Notes under the pieces: model-generated | Told to the model about the DNA's origin: nothing | The model's database searches: none | What the model saw: only the letters and a program-made list of their open reading frames with translations | Part shown: piece by piece, positions 51,426 through 59,870 of the stretch | Layout: every line of letters starts with the position of its first letter | How positions within the stretch are numbered: the first letter of the stretch is position 1 | Program-made: the position numbers and the translations under genes | From: Algoriphagus marincola DSM 16067 | GTDB taxonomy: Bacteria > Bacteroidota > Bacteroidia > Cytophagales > Cyclobacteriaceae | DNA length: 64,000 bases | Reading direction: 5' to 3' | Assembly: GCF_000429405.1 (NCBI RefSeq) | Contig: NZ_AUBU01000006.1 | Location: forward strand, 62,001 to 126,000

Positions 51426-51508
51426 ACTTCATTATTTAAATCATCTATTTCAGTTTGTACGCCCTCACGTACAGAAATTTTTCAAATAATCGATTCTCAG
51501 GGCCTTCC

Positions 51509-51711
51509 CGTCATTGCGAGGGAGGCACGACCGAAGCAATCTCACTGATGAGACTGCCGCGCTCCCTTCGTCCGCTCGCAGTGACGAAGAGATCTCTCCT
51601 TCCCCATCGTATTCAGCCCGTGGCACACGGGGTTACAGATACCTGTCCCGGAGCTCTGCTCCAGGGACGCTGATGGCTATTCCTTTTTCCTCGGCCCCGA
51701 TCTATCGGGGC
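51509..51711. repeat. cluster of four GC-rich hairpins, REP-like
   Basis: CGTCATTGCGAG (51509-51520) pairs with CTCGCAGTGACG (51575-51586) with one mismatch around a second, inner imperfect repeat. CCCGTG-gca-CACGGG is at 51617-51631, an imperfect stem GTCCCGGAGC/GCTCCAGGGAC at 51645-51668, and GCCCCGAT-ct-ATCGGGGC at 51694-51711, which is followed by a short T-rich stretch and could end transcription. Confidence 0.75.
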
Positions 51712-51863
51712 TCCGGCTCTTTTCCTTTATATCCTTCAAACTTAATTTTACTCAAAAAAAATGTAACTTCTTAACAAAAGAATGAATACTATTATAATAC
51801 CCCTGAAAATCAAAAAGATACAGCGTTAAGAACTGAGTTATTTTTCTGTGTCAAAAAAGGGCT

Positions 51864-52005
51864 GGTTACAAAAAGTTTGTAACCGCAAAACCAAAAGTTT
51901 CCGGTTACAACTTTACCGGGTTACGGTTAAGAAAGCGTTTTTCAGTTTCTTAACAGTTCAAAATATTGAAATTCAATTAGTTAACTATCCCGAATTAGGG
52001 AGTTA
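51864..52005. repeat. AT-rich palindrome array with GTTAC motifs
   Basis: GGTTACAAA-aag-TTTGTAACC (51864-51884) is perfect. GGTTAC recurs at 51903 and 51919. GTTAAGAAA (51926-51934) and TTTCTTAAC (51946-51954) form a second perfect 9-bp repeat. TAACT..CCC and GGG..AGTTA (51982-52005) form a third, imperfect one. The layout fits a replication origin with iterons or a protein-binding control region. Confidence 0.65.
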
Positions 52006-52053
52006 CAAAAACACAACTTTTTGGGGTAAAACTCAGACTGAAAAGTTTTGCTG

Positions 52054-52087
52054 TTGCGTTGGCGCAATAGTTGCAATACTCATGCAA
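52054..52087. promoter_or_regulatory. phage operator copy before the late genes
   Basis: TTGCG-TTGG-CGCAA (52054-52067) is identical to the immunity-region site at 40874-40887, followed by half-sites TTGCA (52071) and TGCAA (52083). It lies 49 bases before the first late gene. Confidence 0.75.
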
Positions 52088-52115
52088 CACGGTTATTTTT
52101 AAGAAAAAAGCCTGC

Positions 52116-52649
52116 ATGAAGATAGCGTTCACGGTCAAAAAGCAGCACATCCGGCTGTTTCTCCACTACCTGTTTGAAGAGCTGCCCGACGGCAGTCTGA
52201 GAGTCACCCGCGAGACCGAAGCGGGCAAGTTGCTTACCTGTTTTGTGCGCTATGCCGACCGACCCATCCGGGAGGAGCCGACCGAGGGCACGATCATGCT
52301 TCGCCTGCCCCGCTGCAAGGGACTGGATACGGCACCCGGTCACTTTCTTCACTATACCGCCGAGGACATACACCGGCTCAATGATCTGCTAGAGGTCATC
52401 TACAATCTGGACATGGATCGCTACTACCTCAAGGGGCTACGCAAAGGCTATCAGCAGAAAGACATCATTGAGTCCTATATCGTGTCGCGGAAATTGACCA
52501 GCTTGTTTTCAGACAATGAGACTATCAAAAAGCGTCAGTACCGGGAGGAGCTCCGGGCCTTTGAGGAGCAGGTGAATCAGCTCTTTCAAAAAGCCTGGTC
52601 CCGCAATCAGCGGATCGAGTGCGAGCCCGAAAAATACCTTCAAAAATAA
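52116..52649 (+). CDS. first late-operon phage protein, unknown
   Basis: 177 residues from the ATG at 52116; an in-frame ATG at 52071 lies inside the operator and is rejected. The N-terminal half is beta-rich (KIAFTVKKQHIRLFLHYLFEELPDGSLRVTRETEAGKLL, YADRPIREEPTEGTIMLRLPRCKGLD) and the C-terminal half helical with many Arg and Lys. No family recognised. As the first gene after the operator cluster it could be a regulator or a packaging accessory. Confidence 0.6.
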   Translation: MKIAFTVKKQHIRLFLHYLFEELPDGSLRVTRETEAGKLLTCFVRYADRPIREEPTEGTIMLRLPRCKGLDTAPGHFLHYTAEDIHRLNDLLEVIYNLDMDRYYLKGLRKGYQQKDIIESYIVSRKLTSLFSDNETIKKRQYREELRAFEEQVNQLFQKAWSRNQRIECEPEKYLQK

Positions 52650-52691
52650 CCCGGATTTCTTTCGCCGATATCACGAAAAACACTCGTAAAA

Positions 52692-53477
52692 ATGACCGAA
52701 CGCATCAGCAACATCTGCCGCCTGGAATACGCTCCCGTCTCCGCGATCAATACCTTTATCGAAGCATCGGAAGGTCACCTGCTCATCGATGCCTCCTGGA
52801 CGGAGATTCCCATCATCCCCGGTGCCACCCTCAGCGTGCGAAAGTCACACACCAAAGCAGGGAGGCTCTACGAGTCCAGCTTCTCAGCCATGCTCCGGAG
52901 CAAACTGGACCTTCATCAGATCGTCATTATCCGAATCACACTGGACAAGGATGAGACACAGTATATAATAGGAGACCCTGACCTGCCCGTGCGACTGGAT
53001 GAGACAGTCAGCATCCGGCAGAAGCCCATTTCCTTCAGCCATCAGTCCTGGCATTTCCCATGGATCTTTGCAGGAGAGCCTGAAGAAGTTGAATCTGAGC
53101 CTGATCCCGAGCCTGATCCAGAGCCCGAACCCGATCCAGTACCGGTGACAATTAATTGGGAATTGTCAGAGTGGGAATCTGAGCCTGACTTTATTGATGC
53201 AAATGTGAGGATATATGCCAATGAGGTACTAAAGCTGGAGCAGTTTGGCAATGGTACCGGTACTGTCAATGTATTTCAGGGTGACACGATTCGAATTCAA
53301 TATTCCTATTTGGATATAGCAGAGGGTTCACCAGAATCTCCTTTCCTTCAGCTGCTGATTGATTCAGTATTGATTGATTCGCAGCCTGTAAGCATACCTG
53401 GTACTGGCACATTCAATCACTCATTTGAAATTGATTCTAATAAGGAGATTCTTGTCAGAGCAGTTGACTTAGGCTGA
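52692..53477 (+). CDS. phage protein with acidic proline hinge
   Basis: 261 residues. Residues about 1-128 form one domain (ISNICRLEYAPVSAINTFIEASEGHLLID, GRLYESSFSAML, LDLHQIVIIRITLDKDETQYIIG). A hinge of E-P-D-P repeats (EPDPEPDPEPEPDPVP) follows. The C-terminal 100 residues are an Ig-like beta-sandwich (VNVFQGDTIRIQYSYLDIAEG, HSFEIDSNKEILVRAVDLG). The layout resembles modular virion proteins with a flexible linker and a surface-binding domain. Base composition drops in the Ig-like part, which suggests later acquisition. Confidence 0.6.
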   Translation: MTERISNICRLEYAPVSAINTFIEASEGHLLIDASWTEIPIIPGATLSVRKSHTKAGRLYESSFSAMLRSKLDLHQIVIIRITLDKDETQYIIGDPDLPVRLDETVSIRQKPISFSHQSWHFPWIFAGEPEEVESEPDPEPDPEPEPDPVPVTINWELSEWESEPDFIDANVRIYANEVLKLEQFGNGTGTVNVFQGDTIRIQYSYLDIAEGSPESPFLQLLIDSVLIDSQPVSIPGTGTFNHSFEIDSNKEILVRAVDLG

Positions 53478-53573
53478 TAATTAAGTTGAGATAAAGCCCC
53501 TTTCCCCGTCCTTTCTATGGCATCTGTGCCTAGGTATTCTTGTATTCCAGAATACTAGTCAGACCACAGAACA

Positions 53574-54530
53574 ATGCACAGACTTGCCGCCAATTGGCCA
53601 TTCTTACTGATTTCCCAGATCGCCAGGGGACATTTCTTTGTCCGTCCGGAGGAGCTTTCGGGCCTGATCGATCAGGCACGGGAGATCATCAGCCAGAAAT
53701 CCGTCAAGCTCAGCAGCATGAGGCCTCGCCGCTCCATGCATCTGGTCGCAGTATCTGAGGATCAGCGCCGCTCTTCTGTCTTGCTCCGTGAGTGGGACGA
53801 TGAGGAAGAGTACGAAGAAGAAGAGGAGCTCGACCCCTGGGGGAATGCCGCTCCTGGATCCACAGCCATCGTTCCCGTCAAAGGCACCATGCTCAAGTAC
53901 GGTACCTGGTGCAGCTACGGCACCAAGGAGATCGCCGGTATGATCATGGAAGCTGCCAATCACAAAAACATCGGCTCAGTAGTCCTGGACATCGACACCG
54001 GTGGGGGAGCAGTTGACGCAGTTGCTCCCATCACCGAGGCCATCCGCTATGCCAAATCCAAGAAAAAACCCGTCGTGGCCTCTTTGGATCTGGCCTGCTC
54101 CGCAGGATACTGGACGGCATCCGAGACTGATTACATCGTCGCGGACAACAGCATCTCCTCTATGGTCGGCAGTATAGGAGTCATGCTCCAGCTGACAGAC
54201 TATCGGGAGCTGCAGTCCAAGGCAGGTGTCAAAACCCACATTATCTATTCGACCTACAGCGAGCACAAAAACGAAGGCTATCAAGAAGCGCTGGATGGAG
54301 ACTATGCCATCATCCAGCAAAACTTCCTCGATCCCATGGCCAAATCATTTCAGGATGCGGTGAAGCGCAACCGGAACGGAAAGCTGAAAACCGATGTGGA
54401 AGGGATCCTGACCGGGCGCACCTTCTTTGCCGATCAGGCGAAAGAATACGGACTGATCGACAAGATCGGCGACAGCATGACTGCAGTACAGGTCGCACAG
54501 ACATTGACTCACGCAAAATCTATCATATAA
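53574..54530 (+). CDS. S49-family prohead protease
   Basis: 318 residues. IVPVKGTMLKYGTW begins the S49/ClpP-like fold, VVLDIDTGGGAVDA is the oxyanion strand, and the nucleophile is S176 in LDLACSAGYW; K232 in YSEHKNEGYQ lies 56 residues later and is the likely general base, as in SppA. Residues 1-95 are an added N-terminal domain. It stands directly before the capsid gene, so it should trim the scaffold part of the capsid protein during head assembly. Confidence 0.85.
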   Translation: MHRLAANWPFLLISQIARGHFFVRPEELSGLIDQAREIISQKSVKLSSMRPRRSMHLVAVSEDQRRSSVLLREWDDEEEYEEEEELDPWGNAAPGSTAIVPVKGTMLKYGTWCSYGTKEIAGMIMEAANHKNIGSVVLDIDTGGGAVDAVAPITEAIRYAKSKKKPVVASLDLACSAGYWTASETDYIVADNSISSMVGSIGVMLQLTDYRELQSKAGVKTHIIYSTYSEHKNEGYQEALDGDYAIIQQNFLDPMAKSFQDAVKRNRNGKLKTDVEGILTGRTFFADQAKEYGLIDKIGDSMTAVQVAQTLTHAKSII

Positions 54531-54548
54531 CCATTTAACCACAAGCAG

Positions 54549-56129
54549 ATGGAAAAACTCTTGGCATCGATGCTGAAGTACTTTGGGATCAAAGAATTCA
54601 AAGTCGATGAAAAGCCTGGCCTCACCGAGGACCAGCGCGCAGAAATCGCCACGCTACTGGGGGAGGAAAAGGCCAAATCATTTGAGGCCTACATCCAATC
54701 CGGGAACAAGGCGTCGGAGAGCACCGACATCGGTGCCGATGTAGTCTTGGGCTTGGCAGACAAGCACAAGCAGGAGGTAGCGGACATGCAGGCAAAGCTG
54801 GCAACAGCCAATGCCGAAAAAGCGAAGCTACAGAAACTCGTCAGCACGCTCAGTGCCGAGGAGGAAGAGGACCTGAAGCCGGAAGTATCGGCTGAGGACT
54901 TGCCCAAAGGCAAAGCAAACGTGCCTCGTATCAAGGGCATTAAGGTGACCGCCGCGCACTATGCCGAAGTGAATCACTTCATCAAGACCGGCCGCATGAG
55001 AGACGTGGAAGCAGCAGCCAAAACGATCGATGTGGACAATCTGAAGGAGGAGTTCGGTACTTACCTGAGCCAAAACCAGAACAATCTGGAAGAGGTGAAA
55101 GCCCTGTTTCAGGGATTTACTTCAGCGAAGTATTTCACCTCGGGGATGGCCATCACCGAATGGAGAGCAACTCAGCCACTGATCACCTCCATTTCGCAGC
55201 AGTTCAAGCCTACCTGGACACCGTCCGGCAAAAGCAAGTTTGAGCCTTTGACGATCAAGAATTATCGTCATAAGATCAATATGCCTGTAGTGCCTTCTGA
55301 TGTATTGGAATCCTACATGCTGCACATGTATGATGAAGGGCTATCTGTGGATCAGATGCCGATCACGAAGTACATCTGGGGTCAGTTGGTATTTCCGCAA
55401 TTGATGCAGGACATCGAACTGCGGATGATCTTCAAGGGCAGATTTGTCGATGCCGGCGTGGTAAATGAAAATCAGGCAGGATCCGCTCCTGAAGACTCCA
55501 TGGATGGATTGGAGACTCAGCTGGTGGACAACTTGACCGGTGGCAATGCGAAGAAGTTTAACTACTTCGACGGTGAAGGCTTTGACTACACCAACTGCAC
55601 AGATCAGGAGATGCTGACCTTCATGAAGGACTTTACCGGATGGCTCGCGCCAGTATTCCGGTCTCAGAATATGGCAATTGCCTGCTCCTATGAGTTTTGG
55701 AGACGCTATAAGATCGCCTATAAGAATGTCTGGGGTGCCGGCAGCGGTACGACTGACCCGAACTACGGAGGCGACCGAATCGACTTCTCCAATCAGGTAT
55801 TGGTGCCCATGGATGGGATGTATGGATCTCCGATCCTCTTTGCCACTCCTGGTGTCAATATGAAGAAGATCCGCCACAAGAATGATTTGCCGAATGTCAT
55901 CAACGATGTACAGAAGCACAATTACGAGGCGAAGCTCTTCGGTGAATACTGGCTGGGTGCCGGATTTGCTTATGGTGAGGCAGTCTTTGCCTACGTGCCT
56001 GCGGATTACGATCCTAAGGCCCTGATCACTTCTGTCTATGGTGCTCACACCACCTATCAGCAGAACAAGGGAACTGATCCTAACAAGTCCATCACGGACT
56101 TTGGTAGCTCAGGAGGAGGAGGAATCTAA
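54549..56129 (+). CDS. major capsid protein with N-terminal scaffold region
   Basis: 526 residues. Residues 1-125 are helical and charged with a coiled coil (KHKQEVADMQAKLATANAEKAKLQKLVSTLSAEEEEDLK), as expected for a built-in scaffold removed by the protease. The rest is a capsid-like fold with YRHKINMPVVPSDVLESYMLHMYDEG, DIELRMIFKGRFVDAG and NYEAKLFGEYWLGAGFAYGEAVFAYVP. The C terminus ends in a Gly-rich tail GSSGGGGI that is also found on the next protein. Family assignment rests on order and size more than on a clear motif. Confidence 0.72.
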   Translation: MEKLLASMLKYFGIKEFKVDEKPGLTEDQRAEIATLLGEEKAKSFEAYIQSGNKASESTDIGADVVLGLADKHKQEVADMQAKLATANAEKAKLQKLVSTLSAEEEEDLKPEVSAEDLPKGKANVPRIKGIKVTAAHYAEVNHFIKTGRMRDVEAAAKTIDVDNLKEEFGTYLSQNQNNLEEVKALFQGFTSAKYFTSGMAITEWRATQPLITSISQQFKPTWTPSGKSKFEPLTIKNYRHKINMPVVPSDVLESYMLHMYDEGLSVDQMPITKYIWGQLVFPQLMQDIELRMIFKGRFVDAGVVNENQAGSAPEDSMDGLETQLVDNLTGGNAKKFNYFDGEGFDYTNCTDQEMLTFMKDFTGWLAPVFRSQNMAIACSYEFWRRYKIAYKNVWGAGSGTTDPNYGGDRIDFSNQVLVPMDGMYGSPILFATPGVNMKKIRHKNDLPNVINDVQKHNYEAKLFGEYWLGAGFAYGEAVFAYVPADYDPKALITSVYGAHTTYQQNKGTDPNKSITDFGSSGGGGI

Positions 56130-56142
56130 ACGATAGCAGACT

Positions 56143-56703
56143 ATGACTTACGTAAAAGTATCCTTACCAAAAATCAAGACGGGGGCGGGAGCTCCCGTCC
56201 CTAAGAAGCCGAACGTGAAGGTGTACCGGGCATCTGATGTCAATGTATTTCCTGAGCGAAACGGCGTGGAAGCGACAGGTAACTTCACCCTGAAGGAAGG
56301 TGCAAAAGGTATTGCCATCTACCTGGTCCCAAGATCGATCAACCGTGCTGACAGTACGGATGGAGATCCTCAGGACGAAATGGCCGGATGGATCGCTACT
56401 GTGGGCGGACAGCGCCCTGGAGATGACAAGCATGCCTCAGCCTGGCTGCAGGAAGACCTCAACGAGGGCCATATCCTCATCACTGAGGAATGCGGCGACA
56501 ATGAAGGCACGCGCCTGCACGGTACCCCATGTAATCCATTGTACTTCACCGCTGAAGGACAGGACAACAATGAGGGGAAAATGACCACGCTTACCTGGAC
56601 ACAGGGACAGCGCACGCGCAATAAGACCCTTCACTGGACCGGAGAAGATCCGCCGGTAGCGGATGATCCTTCTGCAGGCAGCTCCGGAGGAGGAGGTATC
56701 TAA
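56143..56703 (+). CDS. phage structural protein with the same tail, decoration candidate
   Basis: 186 residues, beta-rich (VKVSLPKIKTGAGAPVPKKPNVKVYRASDVNVFPE, KGIAIYLVPRSINRADSTDGD, KMTTLTWTQGQRTRNKTLHW). It ends in AGSSGGGGI, matching the capsid end. Lying 13 bases after the capsid gene with a shared tail, it is probably a capsid decoration or head-stabilising protein. Confidence 0.6.
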   Translation: MTYVKVSLPKIKTGAGAPVPKKPNVKVYRASDVNVFPERNGVEATGNFTLKEGAKGIAIYLVPRSINRADSTDGDPQDEMAGWIATVGGQRPGDDKHASAWLQEDLNEGHILITEECGDNEGTRLHGTPCNPLYFTAEGQDNNEGKMTTLTWTQGQRTRNKTLHWTGEDPPVADDPSAGSSGGGGI

Positions 56704-56716
56704 ATCCTGATCGCTT

Positions 56717-57673
56717 ATGACAGTAAAAAAATCAGCCCCGGCAAAGTCCGGGGCTTCTACTCGCAAAGCTCCGGCCAAAAGAACGGCCGCAAAGAAAGCA
56801 CCAGCTCCGAAGAAAGAGGAGCTTGAGGTAGCGGAAGAACCTACAGAAGCAGTAAAGCCTGCCGAATCGGTGGAAGATCCGTCTCCAGAAGCAATATCTG
56901 ATAACGATGTGGTATCGGGAATGCCTCAGGATCTGGGTATCCATGTGGTGATCCCCTATGTGGCTAAATTGGCCAAAGGAGATGAGCTGCTATATGCCGT
57001 CCGTGCTTGGCAGCAAAACTTCAAGGAACTTGGACGCATCATAATTGTGGGAGATGCAGCTCCATGGTTTGGAAAGGATATCATCCACATTCCCCATGCC
57101 CGGACCAATACCAATCCGCAGATCGATGTAGCCGACAAGCTGGCAACGGTGATCGCCTCCGATCTGGTCGACGAGATCTTTGTCTGGTCCAATGATGATA
57201 TCTATCCGGTAGCTCAGGTCCACCCCGAGGATCTCCTGGTCAGAAAAGCCATGGGCCCCTTGAAGGAGAAAGGATCTGCAGGAGGTGTGTACAGGGACAA
57301 TTCAGTCCGTACCCTGAAAGCTCTGGCAAAGCTCAAGCTGCCGAAAGCTTTCGACTATGCAGCCCATGTGCCCGTGGTATTCGAAAAGACCAAGCTCGCA
57401 GATACCCTGGCGACTTTCAAGTGCCAGAAAGAAGGGCATCTGATCAGTTCGCTCTATTTCAATACCCACTTTCCGGATGAGCGTCCCATCATTACCCGTA
57501 ATGATGACAAAGGCTCCATCGTGGCATCGGTCTGGTCTTCCAGTCCGAATCCTGCGATCCTGCAGCGGGTATTTGAAGAGCGCAAATTCATCAATCACAA
57601 CGACAAAGGATGGCCTCACGTGCTGCCGTATCTCAAGAAGCTATTTCCTGAGAAATCGCGGTGGGAGAAATGA
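56717..57673 (+). CDS. glycosyltransferase-like protein with histone-like tail
   Basis: 318 residues. Residues 2-35 are Lys/Ala/Pro repeats (KKSAPAKSGASTRKAPAKR and so on), like the tails of histone H1 or AlgP, then an acidic linker to residue 70. The rest looks like a GT-A or Stealth-type sugar transferase: HVVIPYVAKLAKGDELLYAVRAWQQNFKELGRIIIVGDAAPWFG, DEIFVWSNDDIYPVAQVHPEDLLVRKAMGP with NDD as the probable metal site, and HNDKGWPHVLPYLKKLFP. It lies between capsid and packaging genes, so it may modify head protein, DNA or the host surface. Function is inferred from fold only. Confidence 0.65.
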   Translation: MTVKKSAPAKSGASTRKAPAKRTAAKKAPAPKKEELEVAEEPTEAVKPAESVEDPSPEAISDNDVVSGMPQDLGIHVVIPYVAKLAKGDELLYAVRAWQQNFKELGRIIIVGDAAPWFGKDIIHIPHARTNTNPQIDVADKLATVIASDLVDEIFVWSNDDIYPVAQVHPEDLLVRKAMGPLKEKGSAGGVYRDNSVRTLKALAKLKLPKAFDYAAHVPVVFEKTKLADTLATFKCQKEGHLISSLYFNTHFPDERPIITRNDDKGSIVASVWSSSPNPAILQRVFEERKFINHNDKGWPHVLPYLKKLFPEKSRWEK

Positions 57674-58332
57674 GGCTCGAAGTAATAGGCTGGGTAAAGT
57701 CGGGCGCACCTCTGCATGAGGGTGTCCGGCTTTTTGCTTTGCTGGCCGGCAAAGACCATCCATTTCTAAAGCTTATCCAGGCAGACAGCCAGGCAAACTA
57801 TCCAATCTTAATCCATGAGCTATGCCGTCGGTTTGGGCTGGATCCAAGGCAGATCACCCGGGGAGAGAAGTTCCGGGACAATTGGCCCTTTCTCAACGAG
57901 CCCAACTGCCCACCCGAGCTGAAGATCCTCGCTGCAGACAAGATTTCCGCCTATCACCGCTATACCCGTGCCCATGCCCTGCTCTTTGACTGCGTGACTC
58001 CTGAAGAGCAGCTGTCCACGGTCAAAGTCTTGGTGCGTAGCTATCTGGAAAACCGGGCCATCATCGCCGAATTTGTCCACTATAAAGAGCACGGCCATGT
58101 CCTGGGCAAGCATCCCATATTCAAGCAGCTGAGGGAGCTGCAAAGCCTGCGCTCGTTGAATCCTGTGGAGCTGGTCCAGCTTAAAGGCAAGCTCGAGCAT
58201 AACATCTGGCGTATCGAGAAGGAGCTGAGCTTTGGCACCAAGCCTCATCTGGAGGCTGAGCGCACCGAGCGCCTGAGATGGAAGCGCTTGCAACTGGAGG
58301 AAGTCACCAAACTCCTGACGAAATACCAATGA
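57670..58332 (+). CDS. phage protein, unknown
   Basis: 220 residues, starting in an ATGA overlap with the preceding gene (a GTG at 57661 is an alternative). Helical throughout: GVRLFALLAGKDHPFLKLIQADSQANYPILIHELCRRFGL, AYHRYTRAHALLFDCVTPEEQL, RTERLRWKRLQLEEVTKLLTKYQ. Four-base overlap with the next gene as well. No family recognised; perhaps a packaging or head-completion partner. Confidence 0.6.
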   Translation: MRLEVIGWVKSGAPLHEGVRLFALLAGKDHPFLKLIQADSQANYPILIHELCRRFGLDPRQITRGEKFRDNWPFLNEPNCPPELKILAADKISAYHRYTRAHALLFDCVTPEEQLSTVKVLVRSYLENRAIIAEFVHYKEHGHVLGKHPIFKQLRELQSLRSLNPVELVQLKGKLEHNIWRIEKELSFGTKPHLEAERTERLRWKRLQLEEVTKLLTKYQ

Positions 58333-58925
58333 AGCTATTCAGTCTCTCGGAATTGAATCCTCCCGAGCCTGTCCAGGCAGGGGACCGGTCGGAAGTACTC
58401 CGTGCCAAATTCATCAGAAAGCATGAAGCGAAGATCGAATCCCTCAAGCAGCTCACGGGCAAAACACCTGAGCCAGGCGAGGCGGTCTTTCTCTTCACCC
58501 TCAAAAGCTTCAATGCCTTCACCTTCATCGTCTACGTGATCAAGCATGTGGGCGAGATCCAGGAGCTTTGTCTATCTACCTACTCGCTCAATGAGCGTAT
58601 CCTGACCAGCATGCTCAAGTGGTATGACAAAGGGCAGATCAAGCGGATCCGGCTGAGTATCTCAGACAGTATCCGGCACCGCATGCCCAAGGTCTATGAC
58701 CTGATCGAGCTGCAGCGGCAGAGCCGGGACTTCACGGTCAACTATTGCTGGAATCACAGCAAGATCACCCTGATGCAGGCAGGTGGGCATCACTTTGTCG
58801 TCGAGGGATCGGGCAATTTCTCCGAGAATGCTCTGCACGAGCAATACATTTGGATGAATGATCCGGAGGTCTATCAATTCCGCAAATCCTGCATCTGTCC
58901 TTCTGAGCCGTATTCTGAAGATTAA
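58329..58925 (+). CDS. phage phospholipase D-like protein
   Basis: 198 residues from the ATG that overlaps the previous stop. H143-S-K145 followed by EG-S161-G-N163-F is the HxK...GSxNF pattern of the PLD superfamily, whose members include phosphodiesterases and the homodimeric nuclease Nuc. Only one such motif is present, as in Nuc, and the usual aspartate four residues after the lysine is not seen. It stands between head genes and terminase. A nuclease role in packaging or in attacking host DNA is possible but unproven. Confidence 0.65.
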   Translation: MKLFSLSELNPPEPVQAGDRSEVLRAKFIRKHEAKIESLKQLTGKTPEPGEAVFLFTLKSFNAFTFIVYVIKHVGEIQELCLSTYSLNERILTSMLKWYDKGQIKRIRLSISDSIRHRMPKVYDLIELQRQSRDFTVNYCWNHSKITLMQAGGHHFVVEGSGNFSENALHEQYIWMNDPEVYQFRKSCICPSEPYSED

Positions 58926-58934
58926 TTTCAAGCT

Positions 58935-59870
58935 ATGAACCTAGGTCTTTCACTCACCGAAGAAGTTGCCAAAGAACTCGAAAACCTTGCTGCACTGGGC
59001 TATTCCCTGGAGCAGATGGCCATGTATTTCGATGTGGATAAAGTCTTCTTTGTCCAGGCTGCCGAAGATCCAGAGAGCAAGGTGAGCTATTATATCCGGC
59101 GGGGTAAGCTCATGGCTGCTGCCAAAGAGCAACTGGCCCTCCTGCAGGCGACCGAAGGAGGCAACGTCACCGCCTCCGAGCACCTGGCCAAGATCCGGAG
59201 AAACAAATCCTGGGAAATATCCAAGCTGGATATCTTCGGGGGATTTGACGAAAAGAGACTGCTGGCAAATCTGCGAGACTACATCGAATCGGGATCTTTG
59301 AATGACCTTAAGAATGAAGAGGCTATCTACCTGGATGCCCTTCTGATCTTTGCCGGGATGGGCCGAAAGATAGGCCGTAGGAATACGGTGGCTTTCTTTA
59401 CCAAGCCGCCATTCGGGCTCAAATACGCCCGTGCCTCGGAGATGTACGATGAGGCGATCAATCTCTTCTATGCCGACCGGCAGATCGAGCGGAAAGCTCT
59501 ACGGCACAAATTTGCCGAGCAGCTACAGGAAGCAGCCATGATCGTCCGGGACAATGCCGCCAGCTCCAAAGACTGGGAGGTCTATGGCAACCTGATCACC
59601 CAGGCCTCACGCATGCTGGGGCTGGACAAAGACGACCCGGAGAAGCCGCCAGCAGAGCAGTTTGCCAAGCCTATCCGCTTCTACTCCCTCAATCCGGGAG
59701 ATGTGGGACTACATAGCATCGACCGACAGGAAGTGGCCCGTCAGATCGAATCCCTGGAGATCCCCGAGCGGGACAAAATCCGCGCCCGACAGGACGCACG
59801 AATCGAGCATATCAACCTAGAAGAACGCCTGCATGAGCTGGAGGAAGACAGTCAACCCGAAGAGTCCTAA
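58935..59870 (+). CDS. terminase small subunit candidate
   Basis: 311 residues. The N terminus LGLSLTEEVAKELENLAALGYSLEQMAMYFDVDKVFFVQAAEDPES resembles a helix-turn-helix of small terminases; the rest is helical with a highly charged C terminus. It overlaps the large subunit gene by 38 bases, the strongest argument for the role. It is longer than most small subunits (150-200 residues). Confidence 0.62.
   Translation: MNLGLSLTEEVAKELENLAALGYSLEQMAMYFDVDKVFFVQAAEDPESKVSYYIRRGKLMAAAKEQLALLQATEGGNVTASEHLAKIRRNKSWEISKLDIFGGFDEKRLLANLRDYIESGSLNDLKNEEAIYLDALLIFAGMGRKIGRRNTVAFFTKPPFGLKYARASEMYDEAINLFYADRQIERKALRHKFAEQLQEAAMIVRDNAASSKDWEVYGNLITQASRMLGLDKDDPEKPPAEQFAKPIRFYSLNPGDVGLHSIDRQEVARQIESLEIPERDKIRARQDARIEHINLEERLHELEEDSQPEES

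Larger units (their letters stand above)
51426..52115. other. 690-bp non-coding stretch between cargo and late genes
   Basis: No convincing gene; an 84-codon frame at 51848-52102 is rejected. It holds four GC-rich hairpins (51509-51711), then AT-rich palindromes around GTTAC (51864-52005), then copies of the phage operator (52054-52087). The separate parts are listed individually. Confidence 0.75.

Noticed and set aside
51509..52005. Possible CRISPR array
   Set aside because: Hairpins differ from one another, spacing is irregular, and no cas genes are nearby.
51848..52102. 84-codon frame before the late operon
   Set aside because: It consists of the palindrome array and operators; composition is not protein-like.
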